From: Planctomycetales bacterium
Lineage (GTDB): Bacteria; Planctomycetota; Planctomycetia; Pirellulales; Lacipirellulaceae
Direction of reading: 5' to 3'
Assembly (NCBI GenBank): GCA_020427155.1
Contig: JAGQOW010000028.1
Location: 1-42,478, forward strand
DNA length: 42,478 nucleotides
A program made the translations under genes and the position numbers. The notes under the pieces were generated by a model that worked only from the letters and a program-made list of their open reading frames with translations, did no database searches and was not told the DNA's origin. Below are positions 15,954-24,961 of this stretch, one piece after another (positions within the stretch are counted from its first letter, which is position 1; each line of letters begins with the position of its first letter).

Positions 15954-17618
15954 TTAGTGGCCTGCGAGTTGCTTGATTTCTTCCGCTGCAAGCGTCCCAA
16001 GATAGAGCCGTACGTCTTTTAGTCGACCATTCAAGTAGTCGTTCGCTCCAAACCCAATCTTAAGCTGCTCGTCGTTGGTCAAATCGTATTCGTCGCCTTC
16101 GAACTTAGAAGAAGCAGCCACCAGTTGGCCATTGACGTACAAACGCAATTCATCCGCGGCTCGCACCGCCGCCACGTGGACCCAACCCGAGGGCAACGCG
16201 TAGTCATACGTGACGTTACGGCCAATCTCGGTCGAGTGAATGTGCCCCGACGGCAATGCACCGACAAAAAGTCGGCCCCGGTAAACAGCCATCGTCCAGG
16301 CACGGCGGTAGCGGACGTCTGGAGTGTGGTCGACGCGCCCGACTTTCGTCCAATTGGGTTCGTCGTAGCGATACACTTCGGCCAGGGGCAACGTGCCGCC
16401 GTAGAGTTTGCCGTTGTAGACCATCAACGGCATGGTCTCTTTTTCTTCGCCGAGTCGTCCTGCCGAGAGCCACTGCTGGCCACCCCCCCGACGAAACACT
16501 TTCGCATTCGGCCATTCGCTAACGTACAACTCGCCGCGATAAGTCGCGAACCCATAGGTTTGCGTTGCGCCTTCAATCGTGCCTGCACGGTGCCAATACT
16601 CGCCGTCGTACCGATACACAGCCCCTTCGTCGTAGCCGGTGGCATACAGGTCGCCGTTGTAGACCGTTAACGACTCAACTCGTTTGCCAGCAGGCGTTCC
16701 GCAAGAAGCCCAAGTGGCGCCGCCCTCGTAGCGAAAGAAACCAGCCGGAGCGTATAAAGAACCTGCGTATAGTCTCCCTCGGTAGACAACCATTCCGTTG
16801 ATCGCCTCGGTATCTTTCAGTTTGCCGCAGTTGACCCATTGATTGTCGCCATCGTAACGATAAACGGTGCCGCCCAAGTTCTCGTTTGTCGACTCCGCCA
16901 ATGACGAACCACGCAAACGATACTTGCTGACTCCGACATAAAGCTTGCCATCGTACACCGCGAGCGACGAAACTGCGTTGCAGCGATCGGGGCTGCCGCA
17001 GTCAATCCAAGTCTCGCCGTCGTAGCGAAACACATGGCCTGACTCCTGTTCGCCCGCTTCGCAAGTTCCGGCAAAGAGTTGCCCTTGGTACACGGCCATG
17101 CCGAATATCATCATCGCCTTGCCTAGCTGCCCATGATCAGTCCACTCAGGCACTTCCTGCCCAGTGTCGATCCCAAAATGCAAGTGGCGATCATTCGATT
17201 GAGACGAGGTCACGCCCGAATAATTCTGAATGCTGAGATTAAAACCTCGGCGAGTTTCGCCCGAATAGTTGCTCAACAAATCACCCAGCACATCATCCAG
17301 CTTCTCTGCAGTATGAACCCACAAGGCGATCGAAAACTCATCCTTGCCCAGTTGCAAGGACTCGCTGGAAGCCACTGTCACAAGACTCGTACGGCCATCG
17401 AAACTTGCCGCTCCACCCTGGCCAGGTGCGCCGCCACTCGGGTCAAATGAAACATTGTGAGATTCTCCGTGATTGCCGTTACCTGAATGATCTTCTGAAT
17501 TGTTGACCAGTGGCCAATGTCCGATGAGCGAGGCCTCGTCCGCGGCCACAGGGGAAACAAAGCTGATGGCTACGAAGACGAAAGCGAAATGCCACTTGGC
17601 AGTACGGCTGGCAATCAT
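15954..17618 (-). CDS. LamG domain interrupted by a seven-repeat beta-propeller
   Basis: 554 residues from ATG 17618, chosen for GAAAGG nine bases upstream and a clean signal peptide (MIASRTAKWHFAFVFVAISF). ATG 17633 is an alternative. Longer in-frame starts up to 17750 would overlap the upstream SDR gene. Residues ~27-155 are the first half of a LamG fold (HWPLVNNSEDHSGNGNHGE, FSIALWVHT, HLHFGIDTG). Residues ~160-465 hold seven repeats of the form AVYxGxLYxG...VYRYDGxxW, a propeller. Residues ~477-550 are the second LamG half (GWVHVAAVRAADELRLYVNG, DYLNGRLKDVRLYLG). The propeller therefore appears to be inserted within one LamG domain. It is probably an exported binding protein. Confidence 0.88.
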   Translation of the reverse strand: MIASRTAKWHFAFVFVAISFVSPVAADEASLIGHWPLVNNSEDHSGNGNHGESHNVSFDPSGGAPGQGGAASFDGRTSLVTVASSESLQLGKDEFSIALWVHTAEKLDDVLGDLLSNYSGETRRGFNLSIQNYSGVTSSQSNDRHLHFGIDTGQEVPEWTDHGQLGKAMMIFGMAVYQGQLFAGTCEAGEQESGHVFRYDGETWIDCGSPDRCNAVSSLAVYDGKLYVGVSKYRLRGSSLAESTNENLGGTVYRYDGDNQWVNCGKLKDTEAINGMVVYRGRLYAGSLYAPAGFFRYEGGATWASCGTPAGKRVESLTVYNGDLYATGYDEGAVYRYDGEYWHRAGTIEGATQTYGFATYRGELYVSEWPNAKVFRRGGGQQWLSAGRLGEEKETMPLMVYNGKLYGGTLPLAEVYRYDEPNWTKVGRVDHTPDVRYRRAWTMAVYRGRLFVGALPSGHIHSTEIGRNVTYDYALPSGWVHVAAVRAADELRLYVNGQLVAASSKFEGDEYDLTNDEQLKIGFGANDYLNGRLKDVRLYLGTLAAEEIKQLAGH

Positions 17619-17695
17619 GGAGTAGCCTTTCATCTCTGAGCACAAGATAGTGATAGATAATGCGAATCGGCATAGCTCAAGTGCATCGCCCACTG

Positions 17696-18472
17696 CTACT
17701 CGGCCCTGCCGTACAGTTCGGCCCGCAATCGTCGCATGCCGCGCAACCACCGATCGTAATCCGACGCCTTGTGCCGAAAATACTCCAGCACTTCGGGATG
17801 CGGCAGTATCAGGAACTCTTCGACTTCGAGCGACGAAACAACTACTTCGGCCAGTTTCTCGGGGCTAATCGCACTTGCTTGAAGCATTTTTGCCATCGGG
17901 TCGTCACCGGCAATCATGTCGGTCCAGACGCCTTGGGGACAAAGACACGAGACCCTCACACCGCGGTCTCCATAGGTCATCGCCAACCACTCGGCATAGG
18001 CTAGCGCAGCGTGTTTCGTAACAGCATATGTTACCGAACTCATCTCCGTAACCAAGCCGGCCGCCGAAGCGGTATGTAGCAAATATCCGTGCCCTCGCTC
18101 CAGCATCTTCGGAATGAGAGCTCGCGAGCTATACACGTGCGCCATAACGTTAATGTCAATGATCCGCCGCCATTGGTCGTCAGGCGTCTCCGGCCCGCCG
18201 GGCGTCACGATCCCCGCGTTTGCGCAAAACAGATCGATCGGGCCATACTTCGACTCGGCGTCGGCGATCAATTGCTGAACCTGCTCTTCTTGAGCCACAT
18301 CACAGGCAACTGCCAAGCCACCGATTTCGTCGGCCACCAGCTTCGCCTTATCGAAATCAATATCGGCAACCACAATGCTCCGGGGAGACTCGCGAGCGAA
18401 CCGTTCGCATAGCGCGCGGCCAATCCCGTTGGCTCCACCGGTTACAACAATGACTCGGTCCGCAAGATTCAT
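17696..18472 (-). CDS. Short-chain dehydrogenase/reductase (SDR)
   Basis: 258 residues, the usual classical SDR length. The cofactor motif TGGANGIG is at 11-18, NAG at 86-88, the catalytic serine near 135-137 and YxxxK at Tyr149/Lys153. The acidic pair after the second strand (VADIDF) favours NAD over NADP. It is cytoplasmic, with no signal. It lies 77 bp upstream of the LamG/propeller gene on the same strand and diverges from the sialidase-like gene. An AGGAAG lies about 15 bases before the ATG, further than usual. The alcohol or ketone substrate is unknown. Confidence 0.92.
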   Translation of the reverse strand: MNLADRVIVVTGGANGIGRALCERFARESPRSIVVADIDFDKAKLVADEIGGLAVACDVAQEEQVQQLIADAESKYGPIDLFCANAGIVTPGGPETPDDQWRRIIDINVMAHVYSSRALIPKMLERGHGYLLHTASAAGLVTEMSSVTYAVTKHAALAYAEWLAMTYGDRGVRVSCLCPQGVWTDMIAGDDPMAKMLQASAISPEKLAEVVVSSLEVEEFLILPHPEVLEYFRHKASDYDRWLRGMRRLRAELYGRAE

Positions 18473-18680
18473 AAATCAATTCAAGTCTTCCTACAGGAGC
18501 CTCAACTCCTTCACTCTTTGGATAATCAGAGGTGTTTTCCGTCTCGATTTGAGCTGGCATTCTAGAAGGAGCCGAATGAGATTGTCAATTTACAGCAACA
18601 TTATCAATCCATCGACTACCAAGTATATTACCACTTGCCGTAGAAGCGGATCGAACCCCTTGCTCCTGAGATCATCGAGC

Positions 18681-19874
18681 ATGATTCACACTTCCCTCCG
18701 TCAGGTTTTCCTGACTTTCTGCTGCAACTGCCTCCTTTGGGTAGGGATGCCCTACGGCTGGGCCTGCGCGCAAGCCCCCGAGGCACCGAATGCGAGTTCT
18801 TCCGCGCCACAAGCCAGCCAGCCCTACGTCTTGTGGACAGGATTGCCGATTTCTAACGACGCAGAGCAGATTCCATTCGTCGAAAAAATGCACCATCGAA
18901 CGATCCATCAGGCAGCTGCCGACGGGTATCGGTTTCTGCACGGCGCGGCGATTGTGGAACACCAAGGGGCTTTCTATGCCAGCTGGGCCAATAGTCCGAA
19001 CGACGAGAACGGGCCACACGAAACTCTGCAATGTCGGCGCTCATTAGATAATGGAAAAACATGGTCTGATCTACAGATCATTGGCCCAGGATTCGAGGGA
19101 CCAGAAAGACACAGCCACGGAATTCTGCTTTCTCACCAGGGTGAACTTTGGTCGATTGGTGCAAGATTTGGTATTGGAGCGCCGGGGCGAAAGTTCTCGG
19201 GACTCTGCGCCGAGGCTTTCGTACTTGACGAGGACGACGACCAGTGGCGCTCGCGCGGAATTGCGATGCAGAATTGCTGGCCTTACGATCAACCCGTACG
19301 CATGGAAGACGGCAACTGGATTACCGGCGGGCAGGACAAAGACGGACTGCCAGTGGTTGCTGTTAGTCATGGCGACGATGTTTCTCGTTGGCGAACGATC
19401 TCGATCCCCTATCCTCAGCGGCTCGAACCGGCATTTGCTGAAACGACCGTTTGGGCCGACGCCGACCAGGTGCTCGCCGTCATTCGTGGCGGCGGAGGCG
19501 TCGCCTGGGTTTCCCTCAGCAACGATTGCGGACAGACCTGGTCGCTGGCAACTGAAAGTAACTTTCCCATGCCACGCGCCAAAGCCTATTTGGCCCGACT
19601 CAGCAACGGTCAGCTCTACCTGCTGTCCAACTTCAAGAATCGCGACACGCTGGTCATCTCAGCCGGACGCCCAGGCGATCGAACGTTGAGCCGCATGTGG
19701 CGCATCCGTCATGGCAAGTCGCCTGCACCGCGCTTTCCCGGCTTTGCGAAAAGCAAGCAGTGGTCTTACCCCTATGGCTACGAGCACGACGGAAAACTCT
19801 ATGTCGTCTATTCGATTGGCAAAGAAGACTGCGGAATGTCGATCCTCGACATCGATAGTTTGAAGGTTGACTAG
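18681..19874 (+). CDS. Secreted sialidase-like (BNR/Asp-box) protein
   Basis: 397 residues from ATG 18681, where a signal-like N-terminus begins (MIHTSLRQVFLTFCCNCLLW, ending near ACAQA). The frame is open upstream to 18375, but that part overlaps the divergent SDR gene and is not protein-like. Two Asp boxes are visible, SLDNGKTW (121-128) and SNDCGQTW (280-287), with propeller-like strands between. Asp-box propellers occur in sialidases and other glycosidases, and also in non-enzymatic binding proteins. The canonical arginine triad cannot be assigned with certainty, so substrate is open. It is a single gene facing an SDR across about 200 bp. Confidence 0.85.
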   Translation: MIHTSLRQVFLTFCCNCLLWVGMPYGWACAQAPEAPNASSSAPQASQPYVLWTGLPISNDAEQIPFVEKMHHRTIHQAAADGYRFLHGAAIVEHQGAFYASWANSPNDENGPHETLQCRRSLDNGKTWSDLQIIGPGFEGPERHSHGILLSHQGELWSIGARFGIGAPGRKFSGLCAEAFVLDEDDDQWRSRGIAMQNCWPYDQPVRMEDGNWITGGQDKDGLPVVAVSHGDDVSRWRTISIPYPQRLEPAFAETTVWADADQVLAVIRGGGGVAWVSLSNDCGQTWSLATESNFPMPRAKAYLARLSNGQLYLLSNFKNRDTLVISAGRPGDRTLSRMWRIRHGKSPAPRFPGFAKSKQWSYPYGYEHDGKLYVVYSIGKEDCGMSILDIDSLKVD

Positions 19875-20056
19875 CAGCAGTTGCAGAAATCATGCGCCGT
19901 ACGCGCTAGTGTCGGGTTTATGCCGCTACTGTGCGGAAGAATCGTCACCCGCGGCTAACGCCGTCGGCAACCTGCCACGGCCGCTCCACGTCTGTCCCTA
20001 GAGCCTGCGATTCGTTAGAATCATCGCTTTCCCGTCACACGCTGAAACAACTCATC

Positions 20057-20776
20057 ATGGGCAGTATCGCCTTTTTCCGCCACGCACAGGCTTCGTTCTT
20101 TAGCGACGATTACGATCGGCTCTCGGAGCACGGTCAGCGCCAGGCGCACCTCTTGGGAGAGCATTGGCGATCGCAAGATACGCGCTTCGGCAAGGTGGTC
20201 GTTGGCCCCTGCCGACGGCACCGTCAAACGGCAGAGATTGCATTGGCTGTCTCTGGCAATGGAACCGACCTTGTCGAGTTGCCCGAGTTCGATGAACACC
20301 AGGTCGATCAACTCCTGATCGAGCACCGTCACTCGATCGCCGCAGAGTTTCCCGATCTATTGCCGCTGGTCGCAGCCCTCGATCAGGCAACCGAGCGACC
20401 GGAACAAGCGCGGCGATTTCAGTTTCTCTTCGAAGCCATTACTGGCCTCTGGCTGACAGGCAAGGTCTCCCGCCCTGGTATTGAACCCTGGGTCTCCTTT
20501 CAAAGCCGTGTCATGCAAGGAATTACCAAGGTCCTGGCCGATCCTGACTTTGGGTCGCGACAAAGCCGACAAATTGCGGTATTCTCCTCCGTAGGGCCGA
20601 TCTCGATTGCCTTCCAGGTCGCGACTGGCTGTAGCAACGCGGCTGCGGTGGCCACCGGCTGGCGGTTACGCAATTGTTCCCTAACCCAAGCCATGTTCTC
20701 TAAAGATCGCTTTACGCTCGACTGTTTCAATACCTTGCCCCATCTGCCCGATCCTGGTGATTGGACATTTCGCTAA
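20057..20776 (+). CDS. Histidine phosphatase superfamily protein
   Basis: 239 residues from ATG 20057 (MGSIAFFRHAQASFF). The frame is open upstream to 19931, but that part is not protein-like. The RHG-type motif is FRHAQ with Arg8/His9, and the second arginine block is RRHRQTAE (53-60). At the position of the usual second catalytic histidine (SHGG) the protein reads FSSVGPIS (176-183), so that histidine is absent. The C-terminal SLTQAMFSKDRF...FNTLPHL is in keeping with a subfamily that is often found next to acyl-CoA dehydrogenases and APH-like kinases, as I recall it. It lies 22 bp upstream of the acyl-CoA dehydrogenase gene and probably belongs to that operon. Reaction unproven. Confidence 0.88.
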   Translation: MGSIAFFRHAQASFFSDDYDRLSEHGQRQAHLLGEHWRSQDTRFGKVVVGPCRRHRQTAEIALAVSGNGTDLVELPEFDEHQVDQLLIEHRHSIAAEFPDLLPLVAALDQATERPEQARRFQFLFEAITGLWLTGKVSRPGIEPWVSFQSRVMQGITKVLADPDFGSRQSRQIAVFSSVGPISIAFQVATGCSNAAAVATGWRLRNCSLTQAMFSKDRFTLDCFNTLPHLPDPGDWTFR

Positions 20777-20798
20777 CTTGCGCCGGACCTGACTGACG

Positions 20799-22001
20799 AT
20801 GGATTTTTCAGTTTCCCCAGAGACCCAAAAGCTGCTTGCCCGCGTGCGCGAGTTTGTTTCGCAAGAGCTCTACCCCATCGAAGCGATTGACCAAGGCAAG
20901 AGTTTTCGTGAGTTGATTCCGTTATTGCACGAAAAGCGGGAACTCTTGCGCAAGCAAGGCATGTGGTTGCCGCAAGTACCGCGCGAACATGGCGGCATGG
21001 GGCTCGGCTTCCTGGAACACGCAATGGTCAGCGAGGAACTTGGCAAGAGTCCCTACGGCCACTACGTGTTCGGCGCTCAAGCACCCGACGCCGGTAATAT
21101 CGAAATCCTGATCGAGTTTGGCACCGCAGAACAGCAGCAGTGTTGGCTCCAGCCGCTCTTGGCCGGCGAAATCCGCAGTTGCTTCTCGATGACCGAGCCC
21201 GGCCGTCCTGGTTCGAATCCCGTCTGGATGGATACCTCGGCTGTCCGCGAAGGCGGCGACTACGTCATCAACGGCCACAAGTGGTTCACTACCGCCGCCG
21301 ACGGCGCGGCGTTTGCCATCGTGATGGCGGTAACCGACCCCGACGCTCCGCCACACAAACGCGCGAGCCAAATTATCGTGCCGACCGACGCCCCCGGGTT
21401 TCAACTCGTTCGCAACATCCCCTGCATGGGACACGAGGGCGACGACTGGCTGAGCCACGGTGAAGTGAAATATGAAAACGTTCGAGTCCCTGTTGCCAAC
21501 TGCATTGGCGCGGAAGGCGCTGGCTTTGCGATCGCCCAAGCCCGACTCGGTGCAGGACGAATTCACCATTGCATGCGTTGGATTGGCATCGCCGAACGCT
21601 CGCTCGACCTCCTCTGCCGACATGCCGCCACACGCGAAATTGCCCCTGGCGAGGTGCTGGCCAGCCGGCAAACTGTGCAGAATTGGATAGCCGAGAGTCG
21701 TGCCGAGATCGACGCTGCCCGACTAATGGTACTCAATGCTGCTTGGAAGATCGACAAAGTTGGCACTCGCGACGCGCGAATCGAAATCTCGACCATCAAG
21801 TTCTGCACTGCCAAAGCAATGCTCGACACTGTCGATCGGGCGATTCAAGTGCATGGTTCTCTCGGCATCTCGGACGATACGGTACTGCAGAACTTCTACC
21901 GTAACGAACGCTCGGCTCGTATCTACGACGGGCCCGACGAAGTGCACAAGCGAGTCGTCGCACGGCAAATGCTCAAATCCTACGGATACGATCTCCGATG
22001 A
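20799..22001 (+). CDS. ACAD10/11-like acyl-CoA dehydrogenase family protein
   Basis: 400 residues, the normal length for a single-domain acyl-CoA dehydrogenase. The FAD-contact block CFSMTEP is at 128-134 and NGHKWFTTAA at 158-167. The C-terminal IQVHGSLGISDD (349-360) is typical. Where most acyl-CoA dehydrogenases have YEGTSE with the catalytic glutamate, this one reads YDGPDEVH (376-383), placing Asp377 there. The DGPDEVH form is what I remember for ACAD10/11 and LvaC, which eliminate phosphate from 4-phosphoacyl-CoA. The next gene, an APH-like kinase, overlaps by four bases, consistent with a shared step. Cytoplasmic; the acyl chain is not predictable. Confidence 0.93.
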   Translation: MDFSVSPETQKLLARVREFVSQELYPIEAIDQGKSFRELIPLLHEKRELLRKQGMWLPQVPREHGGMGLGFLEHAMVSEELGKSPYGHYVFGAQAPDAGNIEILIEFGTAEQQQCWLQPLLAGEIRSCFSMTEPGRPGSNPVWMDTSAVREGGDYVINGHKWFTTAADGAAFAIVMAVTDPDAPPHKRASQIIVPTDAPGFQLVRNIPCMGHEGDDWLSHGEVKYENVRVPVANCIGAEGAGFAIAQARLGAGRIHHCMRWIGIAERSLDLLCRHAATREIAPGEVLASRQTVQNWIAESRAEIDAARLMVLNAAWKIDKVGTRDARIEISTIKFCTAKAMLDTVDRAIQVHGSLGISDDTVLQNFYRNERSARIYDGPDEVHKRVVARQMLKSYGYDLR

Positions 22002-23068
22002 GTGCCTCGATCGATCAGCCTGGCGCCGTTCGACAAGGCGAGCAACTCGATGTCGCTCAGCTTGAGCCGTATTTGCTCGCCCACTTGCCATCGGCCCGCG
22101 GACCTCTGGTGGTCGAGCAATTCCCCAGCGGGTTCTCCAATCTGACTTACATGCTCCGCCTCGGAGATCAGGAACTCGTGCTCCGGCGTCCCCCGGTGGG
22201 CAACGTCGTCAAATCGGCACATGACATGAGTCGCGAATATCGGGTGCTCTCCAAACTTTGCCGCGTCTATCCCGCGGCGCCCGAACCCCTGCTCATGTGC
22301 GAGAACGAGCAGATCCTTGGCTGCCAGTTTTATGTCATGAAGCGACTCCATGGGGTCATCTTGCGAAAGGCCAACACGCCGCAAGAGCTGATCGCCGCCC
22401 CAGGGCTTGTCGCCACACTCTGCGAATCCTTCATCGATAGCCTCGCCAAACTGCACCGGCTCGACTTTCAGGCAGCCGGGCTGGGTGAGCTCGGTCGCCC
22501 TACCGGCTACGTCCATCGACAAGTCACCGGCTGGGTAGGCCGGTACGAGAAAGCAAAGACTTCCGAATACCCTGAAATGGAATCGCTTGGCCAGTGGCTC
22601 GCAGACCACCAACCCGCCGACGCCCCGCCAGCTCTCATTCACAATGATTACAAATACGACAACCTGGTGCTCGATCCCGACGACTTGACCAACATCATCG
22701 GCGTGCTCGACTGGGAAATGGCTACGATCGGCGATCCCCTGATGGACCTCGGCTCGACACTTGCCTACTGGGTCGAACCCGATGATCCGCCTGCAGAACA
22801 TGCGCGCGCGTTCGGGCCTACCATGCTTCCTGGCAGCCTCACCCGACAGCAACTCACCGAGCGCTACGCCCGATCGGCCGACATTGCCACGCCCGACATG
22901 GTGTTCTATTACGCCTTTGGCCTGTTCAAACTCGCTGTCATCGTCCAACAGATTTACACCCGCTATGCAGCTGGCAAAACGCAGGACAAACGCTTTGCTC
23001 AACTCAATACAATGGTTGAATCACTTGGCAAGACAGGACTGCGAGTCGTTGAGACTGGCAAGATCTAA
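21998..23068 (+). CDS. APH-like phosphotransferase, probable 4-hydroxyacyl-CoA kinase
   Basis: 356 residues. The aminoglycoside-phosphotransferase/ACAD10-11 kinase fold shows the nucleotide-loop region FPSGFSNLTYML (42-53), the Lys/Arg region VLRRPP, the Brenner motif HNDYKYDN (215-222, with Asp217 as catalytic base and Asn222) and DWEMATIGDP (238-247, Asp238 as the metal-binding DFG-like residue). Its ATG overlaps the acyl-CoA dehydrogenase TGA (ATGA). In the Lva pathway and in ACAD10/11 such a kinase phosphorylates the 4-hydroxyl of an acyl-CoA, and the dehydrogenase partner removes it. That assignment here rests on gene pairing. An aminoglycoside resistance role is unlikely. Confidence 0.9.
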   Translation: MSASIDQPGAVRQGEQLDVAQLEPYLLAHLPSARGPLVVEQFPSGFSNLTYMLRLGDQELVLRRPPVGNVVKSAHDMSREYRVLSKLCRVYPAAPEPLLMCENEQILGCQFYVMKRLHGVILRKANTPQELIAAPGLVATLCESFIDSLAKLHRLDFQAAGLGELGRPTGYVHRQVTGWVGRYEKAKTSEYPEMESLGQWLADHQPADAPPALIHNDYKYDNLVLDPDDLTNIIGVLDWEMATIGDPLMDLGSTLAYWVEPDDPPAEHARAFGPTMLPGSLTRQQLTERYARSADIATPDMVFYYAFGLFKLAVIVQQIYTRYAAGKTQDKRFAQLNTMVESLGKTGLRVVETGKI

Positions 23069-23102
23069 TACTGACCTCTACTGTGCAGAATGAGTAAACA
23101 GC

Positions 23103-23858
23103 ATGAACGATAGATTCTCGCTCGCAGGGCGCAACGCGATTATCACCGGTTCGACTCGTGGCATTGGCCTCGCGATGGCGCGAGGCTTCTTAGAGGCCGG
23201 TGCCACGGTTACCGTCTGCAGCCGCAAACAAGAGGGAGTCGACGAGGCATTGGCCGAGTTGAAAGACCACGGCGACAACGTATTTGGCAAAACCGTGCAT
23301 GTCGCGCAACTCGAGTCGATGGAACAACTGCTTACTGCCTCTCGAGAGCGTTTCGGCGAAGTCCACCTACTTGTCAATAACGCGGGTACCAATCCTTATT
23401 TCGGACCGATCGTCGATTCGCCCGACTCGGCTTGGGACAAAACCTTGGACGTCAATCTCAAAGGCCCCTACCAGCTCTCGAAACTCGTCGCCAAGCAAAT
23501 GACCGACGGAGGCTCGATCATCAATATCTCCTCGGTCGCCGGCCTGACGGCTCTCGAACAGCAAGGCATCTACTCGGTCTCCAAGGCCGCACTGATCATG
23601 CTTACCAAAGCGATGGCGCGAGAGTTGGGCCGACAAAAGATTCGCGTCAATGCCATCTGCCCAGGTCTGATCAAAACACGATTAAGCGAAGCGATTTGGG
23701 CTGACCCTAAAATCGAGAAGATCGTGACGGCGCAAAAAGCGCTCGGCCGCATCGGCGATACCGACGAACTCACCGGAGCTGCGCTCTACTTCGCCTCGGA
23801 AGCAAGTTCTTTTACTACCGGAGCCATTCTCCAAGTCGATGGCGGCATGGTGATTTGA
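23103..23858 (+). CDS. Short-chain dehydrogenase/reductase (SDR)
   Basis: 251 residues. TGSTRGIG at 15-22 binds the cofactor, NNAG is at 92-95, the serine is in NISSVAG near 143, and Tyr157/Lys161 form YxxxK. The C-terminus FTTGAILQVDGGMVI is typical of 3-oxoacyl reductase and glucose-dehydrogenase-like SDRs. It lies 34 bp after the APH-like kinase and is the last plus-strand gene of that cluster, meeting the MDR gene tail-to-tail. In the proposed 4-hydroxyacid route it could oxidise a 3- or 4-hydroxyacyl intermediate. Confidence 0.93.
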   Translation: MNDRFSLAGRNAIITGSTRGIGLAMARGFLEAGATVTVCSRKQEGVDEALAELKDHGDNVFGKTVHVAQLESMEQLLTASRERFGEVHLLVNNAGTNPYFGPIVDSPDSAWDKTLDVNLKGPYQLSKLVAKQMTDGGSIINISSVAGLTALEQQGIYSVSKAALIMLTKAMARELGRQKIRVNAICPGLIKTRLSEAIWADPKIEKIVTAQKALGRIGDTDELTGAALYFASEASSFTTGAILQVDGGMVI

Positions 23859-23913
23859 AAATCACGCAGGTAAAGGTCCCATCGATTGGTTTGGCAAATC
23901 GGCCGCTCCGCAG

Positions 23914-24921
23914 TCATGAAATCTTTACCAGTTGTTTTCCGATATTCTCCCCTTGCAGCATTTCGAAAAAAGCGCGCGGAGCGTTTTCCAGACCCGCGGT
24001 AATACGCTCGCGATACTTCAGCTGACCGCCCTCCACCCAAGCGGTCAATTGTTGCATTGCTTCGCGAAACTGGTTGGCGTACTGAAAAACCAAGAAGCCT
24101 TCGACTTTGACCTGCTTTTCGATCAGTTTCCAGAAAAGCCGCGGACCCTGTTCCAGCTGGGTGGCGTTGTACTGAGATATCTGCCCACAGATCGCCACGC
24201 GCGCGAACCGATTGAGATGACCAAACACGGCATCGGTCACTGGCCCTCCCACATTATCGAAATAGGCATCGATACCTGCCGGGCAGAGCTCTTTAAGTTT
24301 GCCGTAGTAATCGTCAGTGCTCTTGTAGTTCAATGCCGCGTCGAAACCAAGATCGTCAGTCAGATGCGCCACCTTGGCATCTGAACCGGCAACGCCCACA
24401 ACTGTGCAGCCTTTAAGTTTCGCAATCTGCCCTACCACCGACCCAACCGCTCCCGCAGCCCCGGAGACGACCACGGTCTCCCCTGCTTGCGGTTTGCAGA
24501 TGTCAAGGAATCCACAATAGGCCGTCAGTCCCGGCATGCCCAACACGCCCAGAGCGGTTGAGCTGGGAGCGCTGCCCGTCTTCACCAATCGTACTTCTGT
24601 GCCATCAGAAACTGCGTACTCTTGCCAACCGAACATGCCGACGACCAGGCTGCCAACACCGAAACGCTCGTGCTGCGATTCGACGACTTCCCCCACTACG
24701 CCGCCAATCATGACTTCGCCAAGCCCAACCGGATCGGCATACGACTTCCGATCGTTCATGCGGCCCCGCATGTAGGGATCGACCGATAGATAGATTGAGC
24801 GAACCAAAAACTGCCCCGGCTTCAAATCAGGCGCCTCGGTTTCGACCAACTGAAAATCCGCAGCTTTCGGAAAACCCACGGGACGGGCGGCCAACAGTAT
24901 TTGTTTGTTCTTCATCATCAT
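23914..24921 (-). CDS. Zinc-less medium-chain NADP-dependent oxidoreductase (MDR)
   Basis: 335 residues. LSVDPYMRGRMND (46-58) and the glycine motif AAGAVG (155-160) mark the leukotriene-B4 dehydrogenase/CurA group of the MDR superfamily, which reduces carbon-carbon double bonds of enones or prostaglandin-like substrates with NADPH. No structural or catalytic zinc ligands are seen. Three consecutive ATG codons (24921, 24918, 24915) are possible starts, and no clear Shine-Dalgarno precedes them. It lies 40 bp after the DUF1330-like gene on the same strand and may be the last gene of the PQQ-like operon. Substrate not predictable. Confidence 0.93.
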   Translation of the reverse strand: MMMKNKQILLAARPVGFPKAADFQLVETEAPDLKPGQFLVRSIYLSVDPYMRGRMNDRKSYADPVGLGEVMIGGVVGEVVESQHERFGVGSLVVGMFGWQEYAVSDGTEVRLVKTGSAPSSTALGVLGMPGLTAYCGFLDICKPQAGETVVVSGAAGAVGSVVGQIAKLKGCTVVGVAGSDAKVAHLTDDLGFDAALNYKSTDDYYGKLKELCPAGIDAYFDNVGGPVTDAVFGHLNRFARVAICGQISQYNATQLEQGPRLFWKLIEKQVKVEGFLVFQYANQFREAMQQLTAWVEGGQLKYRERITAGLENAPRAFFEMLQGENIGKQLVKIS

Positions 24922-24961
24922 GGTTTAGTTGTTAATTGAGGTCAGCAATGAATCCCTGTCA

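Noticed and set aside
21980..23002. 340-codon minus-strand open frame
   Set aside because: Antisense to the APH-like kinase, which has HNDYKYDN and overlaps its partner gene by four bases.
21998..23068. Aminoglycoside resistance phosphotransferase
   Set aside because: The fold is shared, but the four-base overlap with an ACAD10/11-like dehydrogenase points to an acyl-CoA kinase.
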